Origin: Thauera propionica
GTDB lineage: Bacteria > Pseudomonadota > Gammaproteobacteria > Burkholderiales > Rhodocyclaceae
Length of the DNA: 64,000 bases
Direction of reading: 5' to 3'
Assembly: GCF_002245655.1 (NCBI RefSeq)
Contig: NZ_NOIH01000003.1
Location: 496,001 to 560,000, forward strand
Within the stretch, counting starts at the first letter, position 1; each line of letters opens with the position of its first letter. The notes beneath the pieces were generated by a model. The model made no database searches, was not told the DNA's origin, and was given only the letters and a program-made list of their open reading frames with translations. The translations under genes and the position numbers were made by a program. This document shows positions 44,085 through 54,550 of this stretch, piece after piece.

Positions 44085-45041
44085 ATGGATGCGCTATCCG
44101 ACGTCTTCGCCGCGGTGAGGCTGTCAGGCGGCGTCTTTCTGGACGCCGAGTTCACCGCGCCGTGGTGCGTCGATTCGAAGGTCGGGCCGGAGGAGTTTCC
44201 CGATGGCGAAGTGCCGGCCCATCTGATCGCCTACCACTATGTCGTTGCCGGGCAGATGTTCGTGCAGCCGCACGGCGACGCGGCGGTCCGGGTAGGCGCC
44301 GGCGAGATCGTGCTGCTGCCGCGCAACGACACGCACCGGCTGTGCAGTGCCCCCGATCTGCCGCCGACGCCGATCGACGACCGCCTCGAAGCCCCCGGCG
44401 CGGCAACGCCCGCCCTGCTGCGGCTCGGCGGAGGTGGCGACGCGACGCGCATCGTGTGCGGCTATCTGGGCTGCGAGGCACCGCACAATCCGCTCGTCGC
44501 CACGCTGCCGGCGGTCCTGCGGCTCGAAGTGCGCGACAGCACAGGCGGAGCGTGGATCGAAAGCGCCTTCCGCCGGGCGGCGGAAGAGTTCGCCGCGGGC
44601 GGCGTGGGCTCGGCCGCCGTGCTCGGCAAGCTGGCCGAACTGCTCTTCGTCGAGGCTGTGCGGCGCTACCTGTCGAGCCTGCCGGCAAGCCACACCGGCT
44701 GGCTGGCCGGTCTGCAGGACCGCATGGTGGGCCGCGCGCTGGCACTGCTGCACCGTCGCGTCGCCCACCCGTGGACGACCGAGGAACTCGCACGCGAAGT
44801 CGGCCTGTCGCGCTCGGCCTTCGCCGAACGCTTCACCAGCGTGCTCGGCACGCCGCCCATGCACTACCTGGCGAGCTGGCGCCTGCAACTCGCGGCACAA
44901 CGCCTGCGCGACAGCCCGACGGCGACTGCGCAGATCGCCTTCGAGGTGGGCTATGAGTCCGACGCCGCCTTCAGCCGCGCCTTCAAGCGCGCCTTCGGCA
45001 TGACACCGGCCGCCTGGCGGCACCAGAGCCGTCGCGGCTGA
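44085..45041 (+). CDS. AraC-family transcriptional regulator (cupin_6 type)
   Basis: From the ATG at 44085 the protein has 318 residues. The N-terminal half is a cupin-like sensor (about 5-190; LIAYHYVVAGQMFVQ, VRVGAGEIVLLPRNDTHRL). The C-terminal part holds two AraC HTHs (about 215-312; WTTEELAREVGLSRSAFAERF and TATAQIAFEVGYESDAAFSRAFKRAFGMTP). An AAGGAAG ribosome site supports 44085 rather than the in-frame ATG at 44025, which lies within an inverted repeat. It is divergent from the TTC38-like gene, its likely target. Confidence 0.92.
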   Translation: MDALSDVFAAVRLSGGVFLDAEFTAPWCVDSKVGPEEFPDGEVPAHLIAYHYVVAGQMFVQPHGDAAVRVGAGEIVLLPRNDTHRLCSAPDLPPTPIDDRLEAPGAATPALLRLGGGGDATRIVCGYLGCEAPHNPLVATLPAVLRLEVRDSTGGAWIESAFRRAAEEFAAGGVGSAAVLGKLAELLFVEAVRRYLSSLPASHTGWLAGLQDRMVGRALALLHRRVAHPWTTEELAREVGLSRSAFAERFTSVLGTPPMHYLASWRLQLAAQRLRDSPTATAQIAFEVGYESDAAFSRAFKRAFGMTPAAWRHQSRRG

Positions 45042-45067
45042 CGATCACGCCCGAAGCGGCCTGCGAG

Positions 45068-46867
45068 TCAGCCGGCGAAGGCCCGGTCCCCGGCCGGCGG
45101 ACTGCCCGACACGCGGTCGCGCCCGGCGCGCTTCGAGGCATACATCCACGCATCAGCCTCGCGGATCAGCTCCTCGAGGTCGTCGTGCCCGCGCCATTCG
45201 GCGACGCCGACGCTCGCCGACACCCCAAGGCGCTCGCCGCCGAGCGAGAGGTCGATCGACCGCACGCTGTCGAGCAGACGCTCGGCCATCGCCCATGCTT
45301 GCTGACCGCTGGTCTCGGGCATCAGCACGATGAACTCCTCGCCGCCCCAACGCGCCGCAATGTCCCCGGCACGGCAGTCACGCTCGATCGCCCGCGCCGC
45401 CGCCACCAGCACCGCGTCGCCGATCGAATGGCCGTGGCTGTCGTTGATGCGCTTGAAGTGATCCAGATCGAGCACGATGACCGACAGCGGACGCCCGTGG
45501 CGCCGCGCCGTGCTCCACACCGGTGCGGCCTGCTCGGCAAAGGCGCGCCGGTTGCGCAGGCCGGTGAGCGGATCGAGTGCCGCCAGATGCTCCGCCTGCA
45601 ACTGCTGCACCCGGATCCGCCGCATCCGGTCGGCCAGAGCAAGTGCGAGGATGGTGCCATCGACGGCGAAGCCGAACTCCGCCGCATGGAAGGTGAGTTC
45701 GGTGAAGGGCAGCCCCCGCCATACGGCCATTGCGGTCACCGAGGCGCCGACCATGCCCGACACCGCGCCGGCCAGGAAGTAGGGGGCACCGTCCTGGCGC
45801 GCACGCAAACCGACGACGCCGATCAGGCACATCAGCACCGAGAACACCTGCACCACGACGAAGGCCGTGAACACGGCTGCCGACTGCAGGCCGAACAGGG
45901 TGCAGGCGCCGATCGCCAGCAGCGCGGCCAGGCAGAAGCCCCGCACGCCCCAGACGGCACGCGGCGCGATCTGCTCCAGACGCAGGAACCCGCTGGCGAA
46001 GCGCAAGCCCATGCAGGCGAGCACCACCATCAGCACGAGGATCACGTACTGCTGGAAACCGGCCTGCCCCGGCCACAGCCGCGCGATTCCGTGCCCGGAG
46101 TAGGCAAGGCTGAGCAGCAGGAAGGTGCCCACATAGAGCACGTAGTCCAGATGGCTGCGATGGCGCAGGCCGATGAAGATCATCGCGTTGTAGGCGATCA
46201 GCGCCAGCAGGAAGCCGTACAGCAGACCGAAGCCGTAGTCGTGCCGGCGCTGGAGTTCGATCGCCTCGTCAAGGGGCAGCAGGCGCAGCGGCATCACGAG
46301 CGGATCGGCAGTCTGGGCACGGATCAGCACGTCGCTGCGTCCCGGTGCGAAGCTCAGGTCGAAGGCGAACCCGAGGCTGCCCATTGGCCCGCGCAAGGCG
46401 GCATCGCCATCGCCCGCCTGCTGCACCGAGCGGACCTGCCCGTCCTGCAGCACGAACACGTCGAGCCGCTCGACCCATGGCACACCGGTCAGCAACTGGC
46501 GCGGAAGGGGTTCGGAACTTGCATGATCGACCGCGAGGTGAATCCACACCGGGCGCGAGCCGATGCCGAACTTGGGCACGCCGGCCGGCAGGTCGCGGAA
46601 CCGCCCTTCGCGCTGCAGGGCGAGCGCCTGCTCCGCACCAAGCACGGCGCCGTCCTCGAGCAGCACGGCAAGCGCCGGTGCCCGGGCGTCGGCAGCATCG
46701 GCGGGCCCCGCCTGCAACAGCGCGACCAGCACCAGGAAGAGCCCGACCAGCAGCAGACGATACGGAACGCCGGAACCGGGTGCGCGAACATGGACATGCA
46801 CCGTTCCCAGGGTGGGCACGGTGCGCCTGCACGCACCCCTCTTCGGATTCCGCTCGCTTTTCGTCAT
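45068..46867 (-). CDS. 7TM-DISM diguanylate cyclase
   Basis: From the ATG at 46867 the protein has 599 residues. A hydrophobic N-terminal segment (LLLVGLFLVLVALLQAGPADA) precedes a periplasmic 7TMR-DISMED2 sensor (about 65-200; WIHLAVDHASSEPLPRQLL). A seven-helix 7TM-DISM unit (about 215-415) and a cytoplasmic GGDEF domain (about 440-590) follow, with the active-site RWGGEEF intact. It should make c-di-GMP in response to a periplasmic ligand, often a carbohydrate in this class. The start is uncertain; in-frame codons reach back to 47014. Divergent from the metacaspase gene. Confidence 0.9.
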   Translation of the reverse strand: MTKSERNPKRGACRRTVPTLGTVHVHVRAPGSGVPYRLLLVGLFLVLVALLQAGPADAADARAPALAVLLEDGAVLGAEQALALQREGRFRDLPAGVPKFGIGSRPVWIHLAVDHASSEPLPRQLLTGVPWVERLDVFVLQDGQVRSVQQAGDGDAALRGPMGSLGFAFDLSFAPGRSDVLIRAQTADPLVMPLRLLPLDEAIELQRRHDYGFGLLYGFLLALIAYNAMIFIGLRHRSHLDYVLYVGTFLLLSLAYSGHGIARLWPGQAGFQQYVILVLMVVLACMGLRFASGFLRLEQIAPRAVWGVRGFCLAALLAIGACTLFGLQSAAVFTAFVVVQVFSVLMCLIGVVGLRARQDGAPYFLAGAVSGMVGASVTAMAVWRGLPFTELTFHAAEFGFAVDGTILALALADRMRRIRVQQLQAEHLAALDPLTGLRNRRAFAEQAAPVWSTARRHGRPLSVIVLDLDHFKRINDSHGHSIGDAVLVAAARAIERDCRAGDIAARWGGEEFIVLMPETSGQQAWAMAERLLDSVRSIDLSLGGERLGVSASVGVAEWRGHDDLEELIREADAWMYASKRAGRDRVSGSPPAGDRAFAG

Positions 46868-47049
46868 ACCCGCCGCCCAGTCCGCTTCGTTCGCAACCCG
46901 GCCGCACCTCCGCGACAATCGGTGGCGGGCGTGTTGTCGAATTCTAGGCGAGCGCGCCGCCGCCTGCACTGGCAATGGAATTCCGCATGCCGCGGAACTA
47001 TGCTGGAATCGCACCGCTCCCCGCCGGCGGGACTCCCCAGGAGACGATC

Positions 47050-47844
47050 ATGGCCAGACGCGCACTCTGCATCGGCATCAACGACTACCCCGGCACCGGA
47101 AGCGACCTCAGCGGCTGCGTCAACGATGCCCGCGACTGGACTGCCGAGTTGCAGGCGCGCGGCTTCGAGGTCACGACCCTGCTCGACGCGCAGGCCACCC
47201 GCGCCGCGATGACGGCCGCGATCCAGGCCCTGATCGCCGGCGCGCAGAAAAACGACACCCTCGTCTTCACCTATTCCGGCCACGGCACCTGGGTGGTGGA
47301 CGAGGACGGCGACGAGCCCGACGGCCGCGACGAAGCCCTGTGCCCGTGGGACATCGACACCAAGGGACCGCTGCTGGACGACGAGATCCGCGCCCTGTTC
47401 GACAGCCGCGGCGCCGGCGTGCGCCTGCTGCTGATCTCCGACAGCTGCCACTCGGGCTCGGTAACGCGCGGCGACGACAGCGACCTCGACCCCGGCGGCC
47501 CGCGCGCCCGCTTCCTGCCGCCCGAGGCCTGGATGAAGGCCGGCGAGCTGCCCGACGCACCGCGTGCGAGCGCATTGACCCTGGTCGGCGGCATGCGCCG
47601 CGCCGGCGGCGATCTGCTGCTGGCCGGCTGCCGCGACGAGGAATACAGCTGGGACACGTCCTTCGGCGGGCGGCCCAACGGCGCCTTCACCTTCTATGCG
47701 CTGAAGACCCTGCGGGAGAAGAAGCCGCAGACCTACGAGCAGTGGCATGCCGAGCTCCGCAAGTACCTGCCCACCAACCGCCTGCCGCAGGAACCCCAGA
47801 TCTTCGGCACGCGCAGCGCGCGCAAGATGCGGATCTTCGACTAA
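47050..47844 (+). CDS. Stand-alone type I metacaspase (C14 caspase-family peptidase)
   Basis: The 264-residue protein is a single p20/p10-like caspase fold with no signal peptide and no partner domain. It starts MARRALCIGINDYPGTGSDLSGCVNDA. The catalytic dyad is complete: H78 in VFTYSGHGTW and C133 in LLISDSCHSGSV. Metacaspases cleave after arginine or lysine and usually need calcium; bacterial ones have been tied to stress or programmed death but are poorly known. AGGAG lies eight bases before the ATG at 47050. An in-frame start at 46975 is less likely. Confidence 0.9.
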   Translation: MARRALCIGINDYPGTGSDLSGCVNDARDWTAELQARGFEVTTLLDAQATRAAMTAAIQALIAGAQKNDTLVFTYSGHGTWVVDEDGDEPDGRDEALCPWDIDTKGPLLDDEIRALFDSRGAGVRLLLISDSCHSGSVTRGDDSDLDPGGPRARFLPPEAWMKAGELPDAPRASALTLVGGMRRAGGDLLLAGCRDEEYSWDTSFGGRPNGAFTFYALKTLREKKPQTYEQWHAELRKYLPTNRLPQEPQIFGTRSARKMRIFD

Positions 47845-47859
47845 CTCGGCAACTGGCGC

Positions 47860-48759
47860 TCAGTTGCCGCGCATCTGGCGCGCCACGAGCGCCGGGTTGT
47901 CGCCCTGGTAGGCGGCCTTGATGGCGTCCCAGGCCTCCTCGGCCGTCTCGGCGTAGTGGAACAGGTTCTTGTCCTCCGGACTGATCACGCCGTGCTCGAC
48001 CAGCACGTCGAAGTCGATCAGGCGCTCCCAGAAGTCACGCCCCACCAGCACGATCGGCCGCCGGCGGATCTTGCGCGTCTGCGTCAGCGTCAGCACCTCG
48101 AACAGCTCGTCCAGCGTGCCCAGCCCGCCGGGGAAGCTCACCAGCGCCACCGCGCGCATCAGGAAGTGCATCTTGCGGATGGCGAAGTAGTGGAACTGGA
48201 AGCACAGCTCGGGTGTGATGTAGGGGTTGGGCGCCTCCTCGAAGGGCAGGAAGATGCTCATGCCCATGCTGCGGCCACCGGCCTCGAAGGCGCCGCGGTT
48301 ACCGGCCTCCATGATGCCCGGGCCGCCGCCGGTGGCGACGATCACCGGCTCGCCCAGCGCGTCGGGTTCGCGCGTCACCAGCTCGGCAAAGCGGCGCGCC
48401 TCGTCATACCAGCGCGCATTCTTCACCATGCGCTCGGCGTGGCGGATCGCCGCCTCGTCCCGGCTGGCGATCGCGTCCGCCAGCATCGCCTCGGCCACGT
48501 CCGGCGCCTTGAAGCGCGCGCTGCCGAACACCACCACGGTGGATTCCACGCCCTGCTCCTGCTGGATCAGCTCGGGCTTCAGCAGTTCGAGCTGCAGGCG
48601 CACCGGGCGCAGCTCCTCGCGCAGCAGGAAATCGGTGTCGGTGAAGGCCATGCGGAAGGAACTGCCGGGGCCGTCGTAGCGCCCGTGCGGCTGGACGGCC
48701 TTGGCCTCGTCCTGGGCGGAGGGAAAGTTGCGGGCGCGGATGGGGGAGGAGTCGGTCAT
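47860..48759 (-). CDS. LOG-family protein (TIGR00730/lysine-decarboxylase-like fold)
   Basis: From the ATG at 48759 the protein has 299 residues. It contains VVVFGSARFKAP, VIVATGGGPGIMEAGNRGAFEAGG and the active motif VSFPGGLGTLDELFEVLTLTQTRKI, the PGGxGTxxE signature of LOG phosphoribohydrolases. LOG enzymes release nucleobases from nucleoside 5'-monophosphates (cytokinin activation in plants, AMP/other in bacteria). This is the long form with about 100 extra N-terminal residues. It lies 77 bases after modC on the same strand. A start at 48789 is possible but less family-like. Confidence 0.9.
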   Translation of the reverse strand: MTDSSPIRARNFPSAQDEAKAVQPHGRYDGPGSSFRMAFTDTDFLLREELRPVRLQLELLKPELIQQEQGVESTVVVFGSARFKAPDVAEAMLADAIASRDEAAIRHAERMVKNARWYDEARRFAELVTREPDALGEPVIVATGGGPGIMEAGNRGAFEAGGRSMGMSIFLPFEEAPNPYITPELCFQFHYFAIRKMHFLMRAVALVSFPGGLGTLDELFEVLTLTQTRKIRRRPIVLVGRDFWERLIDFDVLVEHGVISPEDKNLFHYAETAEEAWDAIKAAYQGDNPALVARQMRGN

Positions 48760-48836
48760 GCGGGCTGTCCATGCTTGCGGGGGCGCCATGATCGCACCCT
48801 GGCATCGCAGTTAGCCAGGGCGGCGCGCGGACGCCT

Positions 48837-49985
48837 TCAGCCCAGCAGCGCCACCGACTTGATCTGCGCCCACATCCGGCGCCCCGGACGCAGCACCAAC
48901 TGTTCGCTCGAGCGCCGCGTGATGCGCGCCACCAGCGGCGTGCCACCGGCATCCATCTTCACCAGCACATGCGCCGCGGTATCGGCGCCGACGATCTCGT
49001 CGATGACGACCGGCAACAGGTTGACGATGCTGGTGCCCTCGACCTGGTGGTCGGCGAGGCTGACGTCGCGAGCATGGACGCGAAAGCGCAGCATGCGGCC
49101 CAGCTCGGCCACTTGGCGCGACACCCAGACCGCGCCGCCCGGAAAGTCCAGCCGGGTGAGGTGGTAGTGGTCGTCGTGCTCCGCCACCCGGCCTTCGACG
49201 ACCACGCCGGCGTCCTCGGTAAACGCGGTGGGCAGGTCCAGCCGCGCCATCGTCGCGCGCAGCTCGCCGGCTGCCATCACCCGGCCCTCGCCCAGCATCA
49301 CGACGTGGTCGGCGAGGCGCACCACTTCCTCCGCGGCGTGGCTGACGTAGAGCACCGGGATGTCGAGTTCGTCGTGCAGGCGTTCGAGATAGGGCAGGAT
49401 CTCCTGCTTGCGGCGGGCATCCAGCGCGGCGAGCGGCTCGTCCATCAACAGGATGCGCGGGCTGGTGAGCAAGGCGCGCGCCATGCCGACACGCTGGCGT
49501 TCGCCGCCCGACAGACGGTCGGGCATGCGTTCGAGCAGATGATCGATGCCCAGCAAGGCCGTGGCCTGCGCCAGCGACACCTTGCGCGCCGCAGCCGGGA
49601 TGCGGCGCAGGCCGAACTCCAGGTTGCGCCGCACCGACAGGTGCGGGAACAGGCTGGCTTCCTGGAACACGTAGCCGAGTTGGCGCCGGTGCGGCGGCAC
49701 GAAAAGGCCACGCGCCGAATCCTGCCAGCACTCGCCATTGACCGTCAGCACGCCACGCGCAGCCGGCTCCAGCCCGGCGACGCAACGCAGCAGCGTGGTC
49801 TTGCCCGAGCCGGAGTGCCCGAACAGCGCGGTGACGCCCCGCCCCGGCAGGTCGAGGTCGACATCGAGCCGAAAGTCCGCAAAGGCGACCTCCAGGCGGA
49901 TGCGGATGCCCTGCCGGGCACCGGGCGCATCCTGCCGCGGCCCATCGGTCGGCGGCATCCCGCGCAAGTGCAGGTCGTCCGCCAT
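48837..49985 (-). CDS. modC: Molybdate ABC transporter ATPase ModC
   Basis: The 382-residue protein has an ABC ATPase domain (about 28-250) with Walker [11 protein letters not shown], the signature [15 protein letters not shown] and Walker [15 protein letters not shown]-terminal molybdate-binding Mop/TOBE domain (about 310-378; [19 protein letters not shown]) follows. It powers molybdate import through ModB. The ATG overlaps the modB stop by one base (TGATG at 49983-49987). The upstream open frame is the modB shadow. An N-terminal linker of about 25 residues precedes the ATPase domain. Confidence 0.96.
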   Translation of the reverse strand: MADDLHLRGMPPTDGPRQDAPGARQGIRIRLEVAFADFRLDVDLDLPGRGVTALFGHSGSGKTTLLRCVAGLEPAARGVLTVNGECWQDSARGLFVPPHRRQLGYVFQEASLFPHLSVRRNLEFGLRRIPAAARKVSLAQATALLGIDHLLERMPDRLSGGERQRVGMARALLTSPRILLMDEPLAALDARRKQEILPYLERLHDELDIPVLYVSHAAEEVVRLADHVVMLGEGRVMAAGELRATMARLDLPTAFTEDAGVVVEGRVAEHDDHYHLTRLDFPGGAVWVSRQVAELGRMLRFRVHARDVSLADHQVEGTSIVNLLPVVIDEIVGADTAAHVLVKMDAGGTPLVARITRRSSEQLVLRPGRRMWAQIKSVALLG

Positions 49986-50671
49986 CAGCCCAGCCCTCCG
50001 CCCGTCCTGTAGCGCCGCCCGTAAAGGGCGAGCAGCACCAGGAAGCTGAAGGCAAGCATGCCGCCGGCCAGCCAGTGCGCCTCGGCGTACTCCAGCGCCT
50101 CGACGTGGTCGTAGATGGCGACCGACACCACGCGCGTCTTGTCCGGGATGTTGCCGCCGATCATCAGCACCACGCCGAACTCGCCCACGGTATGCGCGAA
50201 GCCGAGGATGGTCGCGGTGACGAAGCCCGGCCGCGCCAGCGGCAGCGCGACATTGAAGAAGCTGTCCCACGGCCCGGCGCGCAGCGTGGCGGCGACTTCC
50301 AGCGGGCGGCGGCCGATGGCCTCGAAGGCGTTATGCACCGGCTGTACGACGAAGGGCAGGGAGTAGATCACCGAGCCCACCACCAGACCGGCGAAGGAAA
50401 ACGGCAGCAGGCCGATGCCGAGCGCCTCGGTCAGTTGCCCGACCGGCCCGTTCGGTCCCATCGCCAGCAGCAGGTAGAAGCCGATCACGGTCGGCGGCAG
50501 CACCAGCGGCAGCGCCACCACCGCGCCGACCACACCCTTCCATTTCGAACGCGTGCGCGCCAGCCACCACGCGATCGGCGTGCCTACCAGCAGCAGGATG
50601 ACCGTGCTGACGGTGGCAAGCTTGAGCGTGAGCCAGACGGCGGACCAGTCGGCGCTGCTGAGGGAGGACAT
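49985..50671 (-). CDS. modB: Molybdate ABC transporter permease ModB
   Basis: The 228-residue protein has five hydrophobic segments and the permease EAA loop [33 protein letters not shown]. Family motifs [16 protein letters not shown] and [22 protein letters not shown] are intact. It forms the inner-membrane molybdate channel. It starts 63 bases after modA and overlaps modC by one base. Confidence 0.97.
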   Translation of the reverse strand: MSSLSSADWSAVWLTLKLATVSTVILLLVGTPIAWWLARTRSKWKGVVGAVVALPLVLPPTVIGFYLLLAMGPNGPVGQLTEALGIGLLPFSFAGLVVGSVIYSLPFVVQPVHNAFEAIGRRPLEVAATLRAGPWDSFFNVALPLARPGFVTATILGFAHTVGEFGVVLMIGGNIPDKTRVVSVAIYDHVEALEYAEAHWLAGGMLAFSFLVLLALYGRRYRTGGGLG

Positions 50672-50734
50672 CGGGTGGCGGCACTCGGCGCGGAAGGAGG
50701 ACAGCCGCTATTGTGCCGTCAAACTGCGCCCTGC

Positions 50735-51535
50735 TCAGCGCGCGCCGCCCTCACCCGGCAGCACGAAGCCGTAGCGGCGCATGATCGCGCGCGCCACCTC
50801 GTCCTGCATGAAGTCGGCAAAGCGCGCCGCCGCGGCATTGCCGGCCGCGCGCCGGGTGAGGATGAAACCCTGCTCCAGCGGTTCGTGCAGCGCGTCGTCG
50901 ATCAGCGCGTACCCGCCCTGCTGCGCCAGCGTCGGGTTCAGCGCCAGCGACAGCGCGATGATGCCGATGCCGGCGTTGCCGCTCTGCACGAACTGCGCCG
51001 TCTGCGCGATGTTCTCGCCCTGCACCAGCCTGCCCTGCACCGCGTCCCACACCCCCGCGGCGCGCAAGGCCTCCTCCGCGCGCTTGCCATATGGCGCGTG
51101 GCGCGGATTGGCGATGGCGATGCGACCCAGCGCGGGGTCGGCGAGATCCTGCAGGCGCAGGGCCGACGCGTCACGGCTGTTGCTCCACAGCACGATGCGC
51201 CCCAGCGCATAGGGCCGCGTGGGGCCGGCAGCCAGGCCCGCGGCCTCCAGTTCGCGCGGATAGGCGATGTCCGCCGAGAAATACAGGTCGAACGGCGCGC
51301 CCTGGCGGATCTGGGTCGCAAACTTGCCCGACGAGCCGTAGATGACCTCGACCCGGTCGCCCGACTGGCGGCTGCGGTAGGCCGCAACGATCTCGTCGAG
51401 GGCGAACTTGAGGTCGGCCGCCGCGGCGATCGTCACCGTGTCCTCCGCAGCCGCGGCGACCGACGCCACGGGCAGGGCCGCCATCGCCATGCAGGCACGC
51501 AGGAAATGTCTTCGATTCGTCTGCACTTTCGTCAT
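50735..51535 (-). CDS. modA: Molybdate-binding protein ModA
   Basis: From the ATG at 51535 the protein has 266 residues. A signal peptide carries a twin arginine (NRRHFLRACMAMAALPVASVAAAA), so Tat export is plausible. The mature part begins EDTVTIAAAADLKFALDEIV and has ModA motifs YGSSGKFATQIRQGAPFDLYFSAD and VQGENIAQTAQFVQSGNAGIGI. It captures molybdate or tungstate in the periplasm. An AGGGA-type ribosome site precedes it. It begins 17 bases after the PHA depolymerase stop, so the mod genes may be read from an upstream promoter. Confidence 0.94.
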   Translation of the reverse strand: MTKVQTNRRHFLRACMAMAALPVASVAAAAEDTVTIAAAADLKFALDEIVAAYRSRQSGDRVEVIYGSSGKFATQIRQGAPFDLYFSADIAYPRELEAAGLAAGPTRPYALGRIVLWSNSRDASALRLQDLADPALGRIAIANPRHAPYGKRAEEALRAAGVWDAVQGRLVQGENIAQTAQFVQSGNAGIGIIALSLALNPTLAQQGGYALIDDALHEPLEQGFILTRRAAGNAAAARFADFMQDEVARAIMRRYGFVLPGEGGAR

Positions 51536-51552
51536 CTCTGTCCCTGAGTCAG

Positions 51553-52572
51553 TCATTCGGCAAGGCGCTGCCTGATCTGCGCTGCGAGGAAGCGCCACAC
51601 CATGCGCGACGCATCCGGTCCGCGCGGATCACTGAACATCTGACCGGCATCGCCGCCGCTCCAGGCGTGGCCAAGCTCATCGACTTCGACCAGTCTTGCG
51701 ACGAGCCGACGCCCCGCGCGATAGTCGGTCACCGTCATCGGGTAGCGTGCGCCGCGCTGCACGCGACGTGGCGGCCCGGCCTGCGCGCCTGCTGCTGCAG
51801 CCCATTGTTCCGCTGCAGCACGCCCATTGACCGGCGCCACGACAGGGTCGGCGAGGCCATGGATCACCAGCAGCGGCGGCAGGCCACCCACTTCCGCCGT
51901 CAGGCTGCCCGCTGCGCGCCGCCCGCGCATCGCGGCCAGCGCCGAAGCCGCCGAATGGGCACTGCCTGGCGGCACGCCGCAATGCATGGCCACCGCACGG
52001 AAACGCGCCGGCCAGCGGCTCGCCAGCAGCGCCGCCATGCTCGCACCGGCCGAGATGCCGGCCAGCGCGACCGCCGCCCGATCCACCGGATACAGCAGAC
52101 AGGCCTGGTCGATCGCCGCCAGCAGCGTCGCTGCCTCGGCATCGGCGTGGCGGCTGCGCGTGTCGTACCAGTTCCAGCAACCCTGCGGGTTGGCGCTGCG
52201 GTCCTGTTCGGGGTACAGCACCAGGCAGCGCTCGCGCAGCGCGATGCGGTTCATGCGCGTGCTGCGCGCGAACTGCGCCGCGGTCTGGCCGCAGCCGTGC
52301 AGCATCACGATCAGCGGCCGGCGCTCGTCATTGCGGATGCCCGGCGGCCGGAACAGATGGAAGCGGCGCACGCCCGCCGCGCCGATCGCCTGCCCGGCGA
52401 TCCAGTCGCCCGCACCGGGCGGCGGCCGGTGCGGCGCCGCCATCGCCTCGACAGTCCGCGCCACGGCCTTGCCCGCCTCGCGGGCGCCCGTTTCGAACGC
52501 GGTGCGCGTCATTGCGCTGGCCACGCGCTGGATTGCGCGGACGAGCGGCGACTTGCGGACGCGGCGCGTCAT
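51553..52572 (-). CDS. PHB depolymerase-family (esterase PHB type) hydrolase
   Basis: From the ATG at 52572 the protein has 339 residues. After a basic, alanine-rich N-terminus (about 1-55) comes an alpha/beta hydrolase of the short-chain PHA depolymerase/feruloyl-esterase family. It has the oxyanion motif LIVMLHGCGQTA, CWNWYD, the lipase box GISAGAS and the late motifs LLVIHGLADPVV and ELGHAWSGGD (catalytic aspartate and histidine). There is no obvious signal peptide, so it may act inside the cell. Its ATG overlaps the recD stop as ATGA. Confidence 0.88.
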   Translation of the reverse strand: MTRRVRKSPLVRAIQRVASAMTRTAFETGAREAGKAVARTVEAMAAPHRPPPGAGDWIAGQAIGAAGVRRFHLFRPPGIRNDERRPLIVMLHGCGQTAAQFARSTRMNRIALRERCLVLYPEQDRSANPQGCWNWYDTRSRHADAEAATLLAAIDQACLLYPVDRAAVALAGISAGASMAALLASRWPARFRAVAMHCGVPPGSAHSAASALAAMRGRRAAGSLTAEVGGLPPLLVIHGLADPVVAPVNGRAAAEQWAAAAGAQAGPPRRVQRGARYPMTVTDYRAGRRLVARLVEVDELGHAWSGGDAGQMFSDPRGPDASRMVWRFLAAQIRQRLAE

Positions 52573-54550
52573 GCCTGCGCGGCCTCGCACATGCGGTCGC
52601 GCAGGCCCGAGGCACGCAGCGTGCGGGCCGCGCAGCCGGCGACGAAGACGTCGCCGGCGCCCGCCACCGTCACCCGGTGCGCGGCGCGGGTGACGCCGGT
52701 ATAGATAAGTTCGCGCGTCAGCACCCGCACAGGCTGGGCCGGCAGCACCAGCAGCACCTCATCGAACTCCGAGCCCTGGCTCTTGTGCACCGTCAGCGCA
52801 AAGGCCGTGTCGTGCGCCGGCAGGCGCAAGGGCGGGATGGCGCGGAAGCCGCCATTCGCCGCGGCGAAGAACACCCGCAGTTCGCCCTGTTCGTCCGGCA
52901 GGCACAGCCCGATGTCACCATTGAACAGGCCGAGGCGATAGTCGTTGGCCAGCACGATCACCGGCCGTCCCGGATACCAGCGCGCCGCGGCACTGCGCTC
53001 CGGCGGCAGGCCGAGCGCCGCCCGCAGGTGGGCTTCGAGATGGGCATTGAGCGCGGCCAGGCCGCGGCCGCCCTCGCGCACGGCCACCAGCACGCGGAAG
53101 CGTTCAAACGCTTTGGTGGCCGCGGCCACGTCGATCGCGGTCGCAGCACCGGCCGCAGGGGTAGGCAGCGCCTCGCGCAGCAGCGCGAAATAGGGTGCGA
53201 ACCCGGCCTCGATACGCGCCCGCGTCGCCGCCCCCAGTTGCGTACCGGCGTCCTCGATCCAGCAGGCGGAAGCCGCCTCGCCCGCGCTCAGCCACGCGAG
53301 CGCCGCATCGCCGCGGCCGGCCCGGATGTCGGCCGCCAGCCGGCCAATGGCGGAGCCGGCAAGGAAGCGCCGGCTCTCGGTCAGCCACGCCACCGCGTCC
53401 GCCAGCGGCGCAGCGGCTGCTTCCTCCGCCGCCAAGGCTGCGTCGGGGCTATCCAGCGTCGCGCGGGCGACCGGATCGAGCTGCGCGAGATGCGCGCGCA
53501 TCGGCGCGGAATAGACGCACTGCGCCGACAGTTCGGCGAACACCGCGCCGGCCTCGACCGCGGCGAGCTGGTCCTTGTCGCCCAGCAGCACGAGCCGCGC
53601 CTCGGGCGGCAGCGCCTCGACCAGACGGGTGGCGAGCGCGAGGTCCAGCATCGAGGCCTCGTCCACCACCAGCACGTCGACCGCCAGGGGATTGCCGGCA
53701 TGATGACGGAAGCGACCGGGCTCGGGCGTGACGCCGAGCAGGCGGTGCACGGTGAAGGCGTCGGTCGGCAGGCGGGCGGCCAGCGCTTCGGGCAGCTTCC
53801 CTGCGCGCGCGCGCAGGGCGTCGAGCATGCGCGCCGCGGCCTTGCCGGTGGGCGCGGCCAGCGCGATTCGCAGCGCCGGCTGGCTTTCGAGCAGGCAGGC
53901 GAGCAGGGCCGCGACGGTGGTGGTTTTGCCCGTCCCCGGCCCGCCACTGATCACCGTGAGCCGGCCCTGCAGCGCCAGCGCCACGGCGAGTTTCTGCCAG
54001 TCGGGCGCGGCGCTGGCACGGGGCGGAAACAGCGCATCGAGCAGCATCGGCGGCGCCACCGTTGCGGCGGGGCGCTGCGCGCGCGCCACCAGCGCCCCGG
54101 CCAGCGCGCGCTCCTGGTCGAAATGGCGGCGCAGGTAGAGCCGATCGCCGCTGTCGAGCACCAGCGGATGCGCCGAGGCGCCTGTCAGGGCCTGCGCGGC
54201 ATCGACCACCACGCCGCTCGCCAGCAGGCGGCGGCGGAGTTCTTCCGCGCCGTGCGCGGCCGGCGCTTCGGCGGCCCACGCCGGGGGCATCCAGTCGGCG
54301 TCGGACTGCCCGTCCGCGGCCGCGAAGTCGTCGCTCCTCCCTGTCCCGGCGGCGCTCAGCGCCTCGGTTACGCTCTCCTCGGTGGCGCCGCGTTCCATGA
54401 GCGCCGCCAGCGGAATGCAGACGTGCCCCGCGCTGGTCGCCAGCGCAAGCCGGCGCGCCGCCGCGGCCAGCAGCGTACGGCTGTCTGCCGGCGCCTGCAG
54501 CGTGTCGGCCCAGGCAAGCAGATGGCGGGCAAAGCCGTCGGCGAGGTCGT

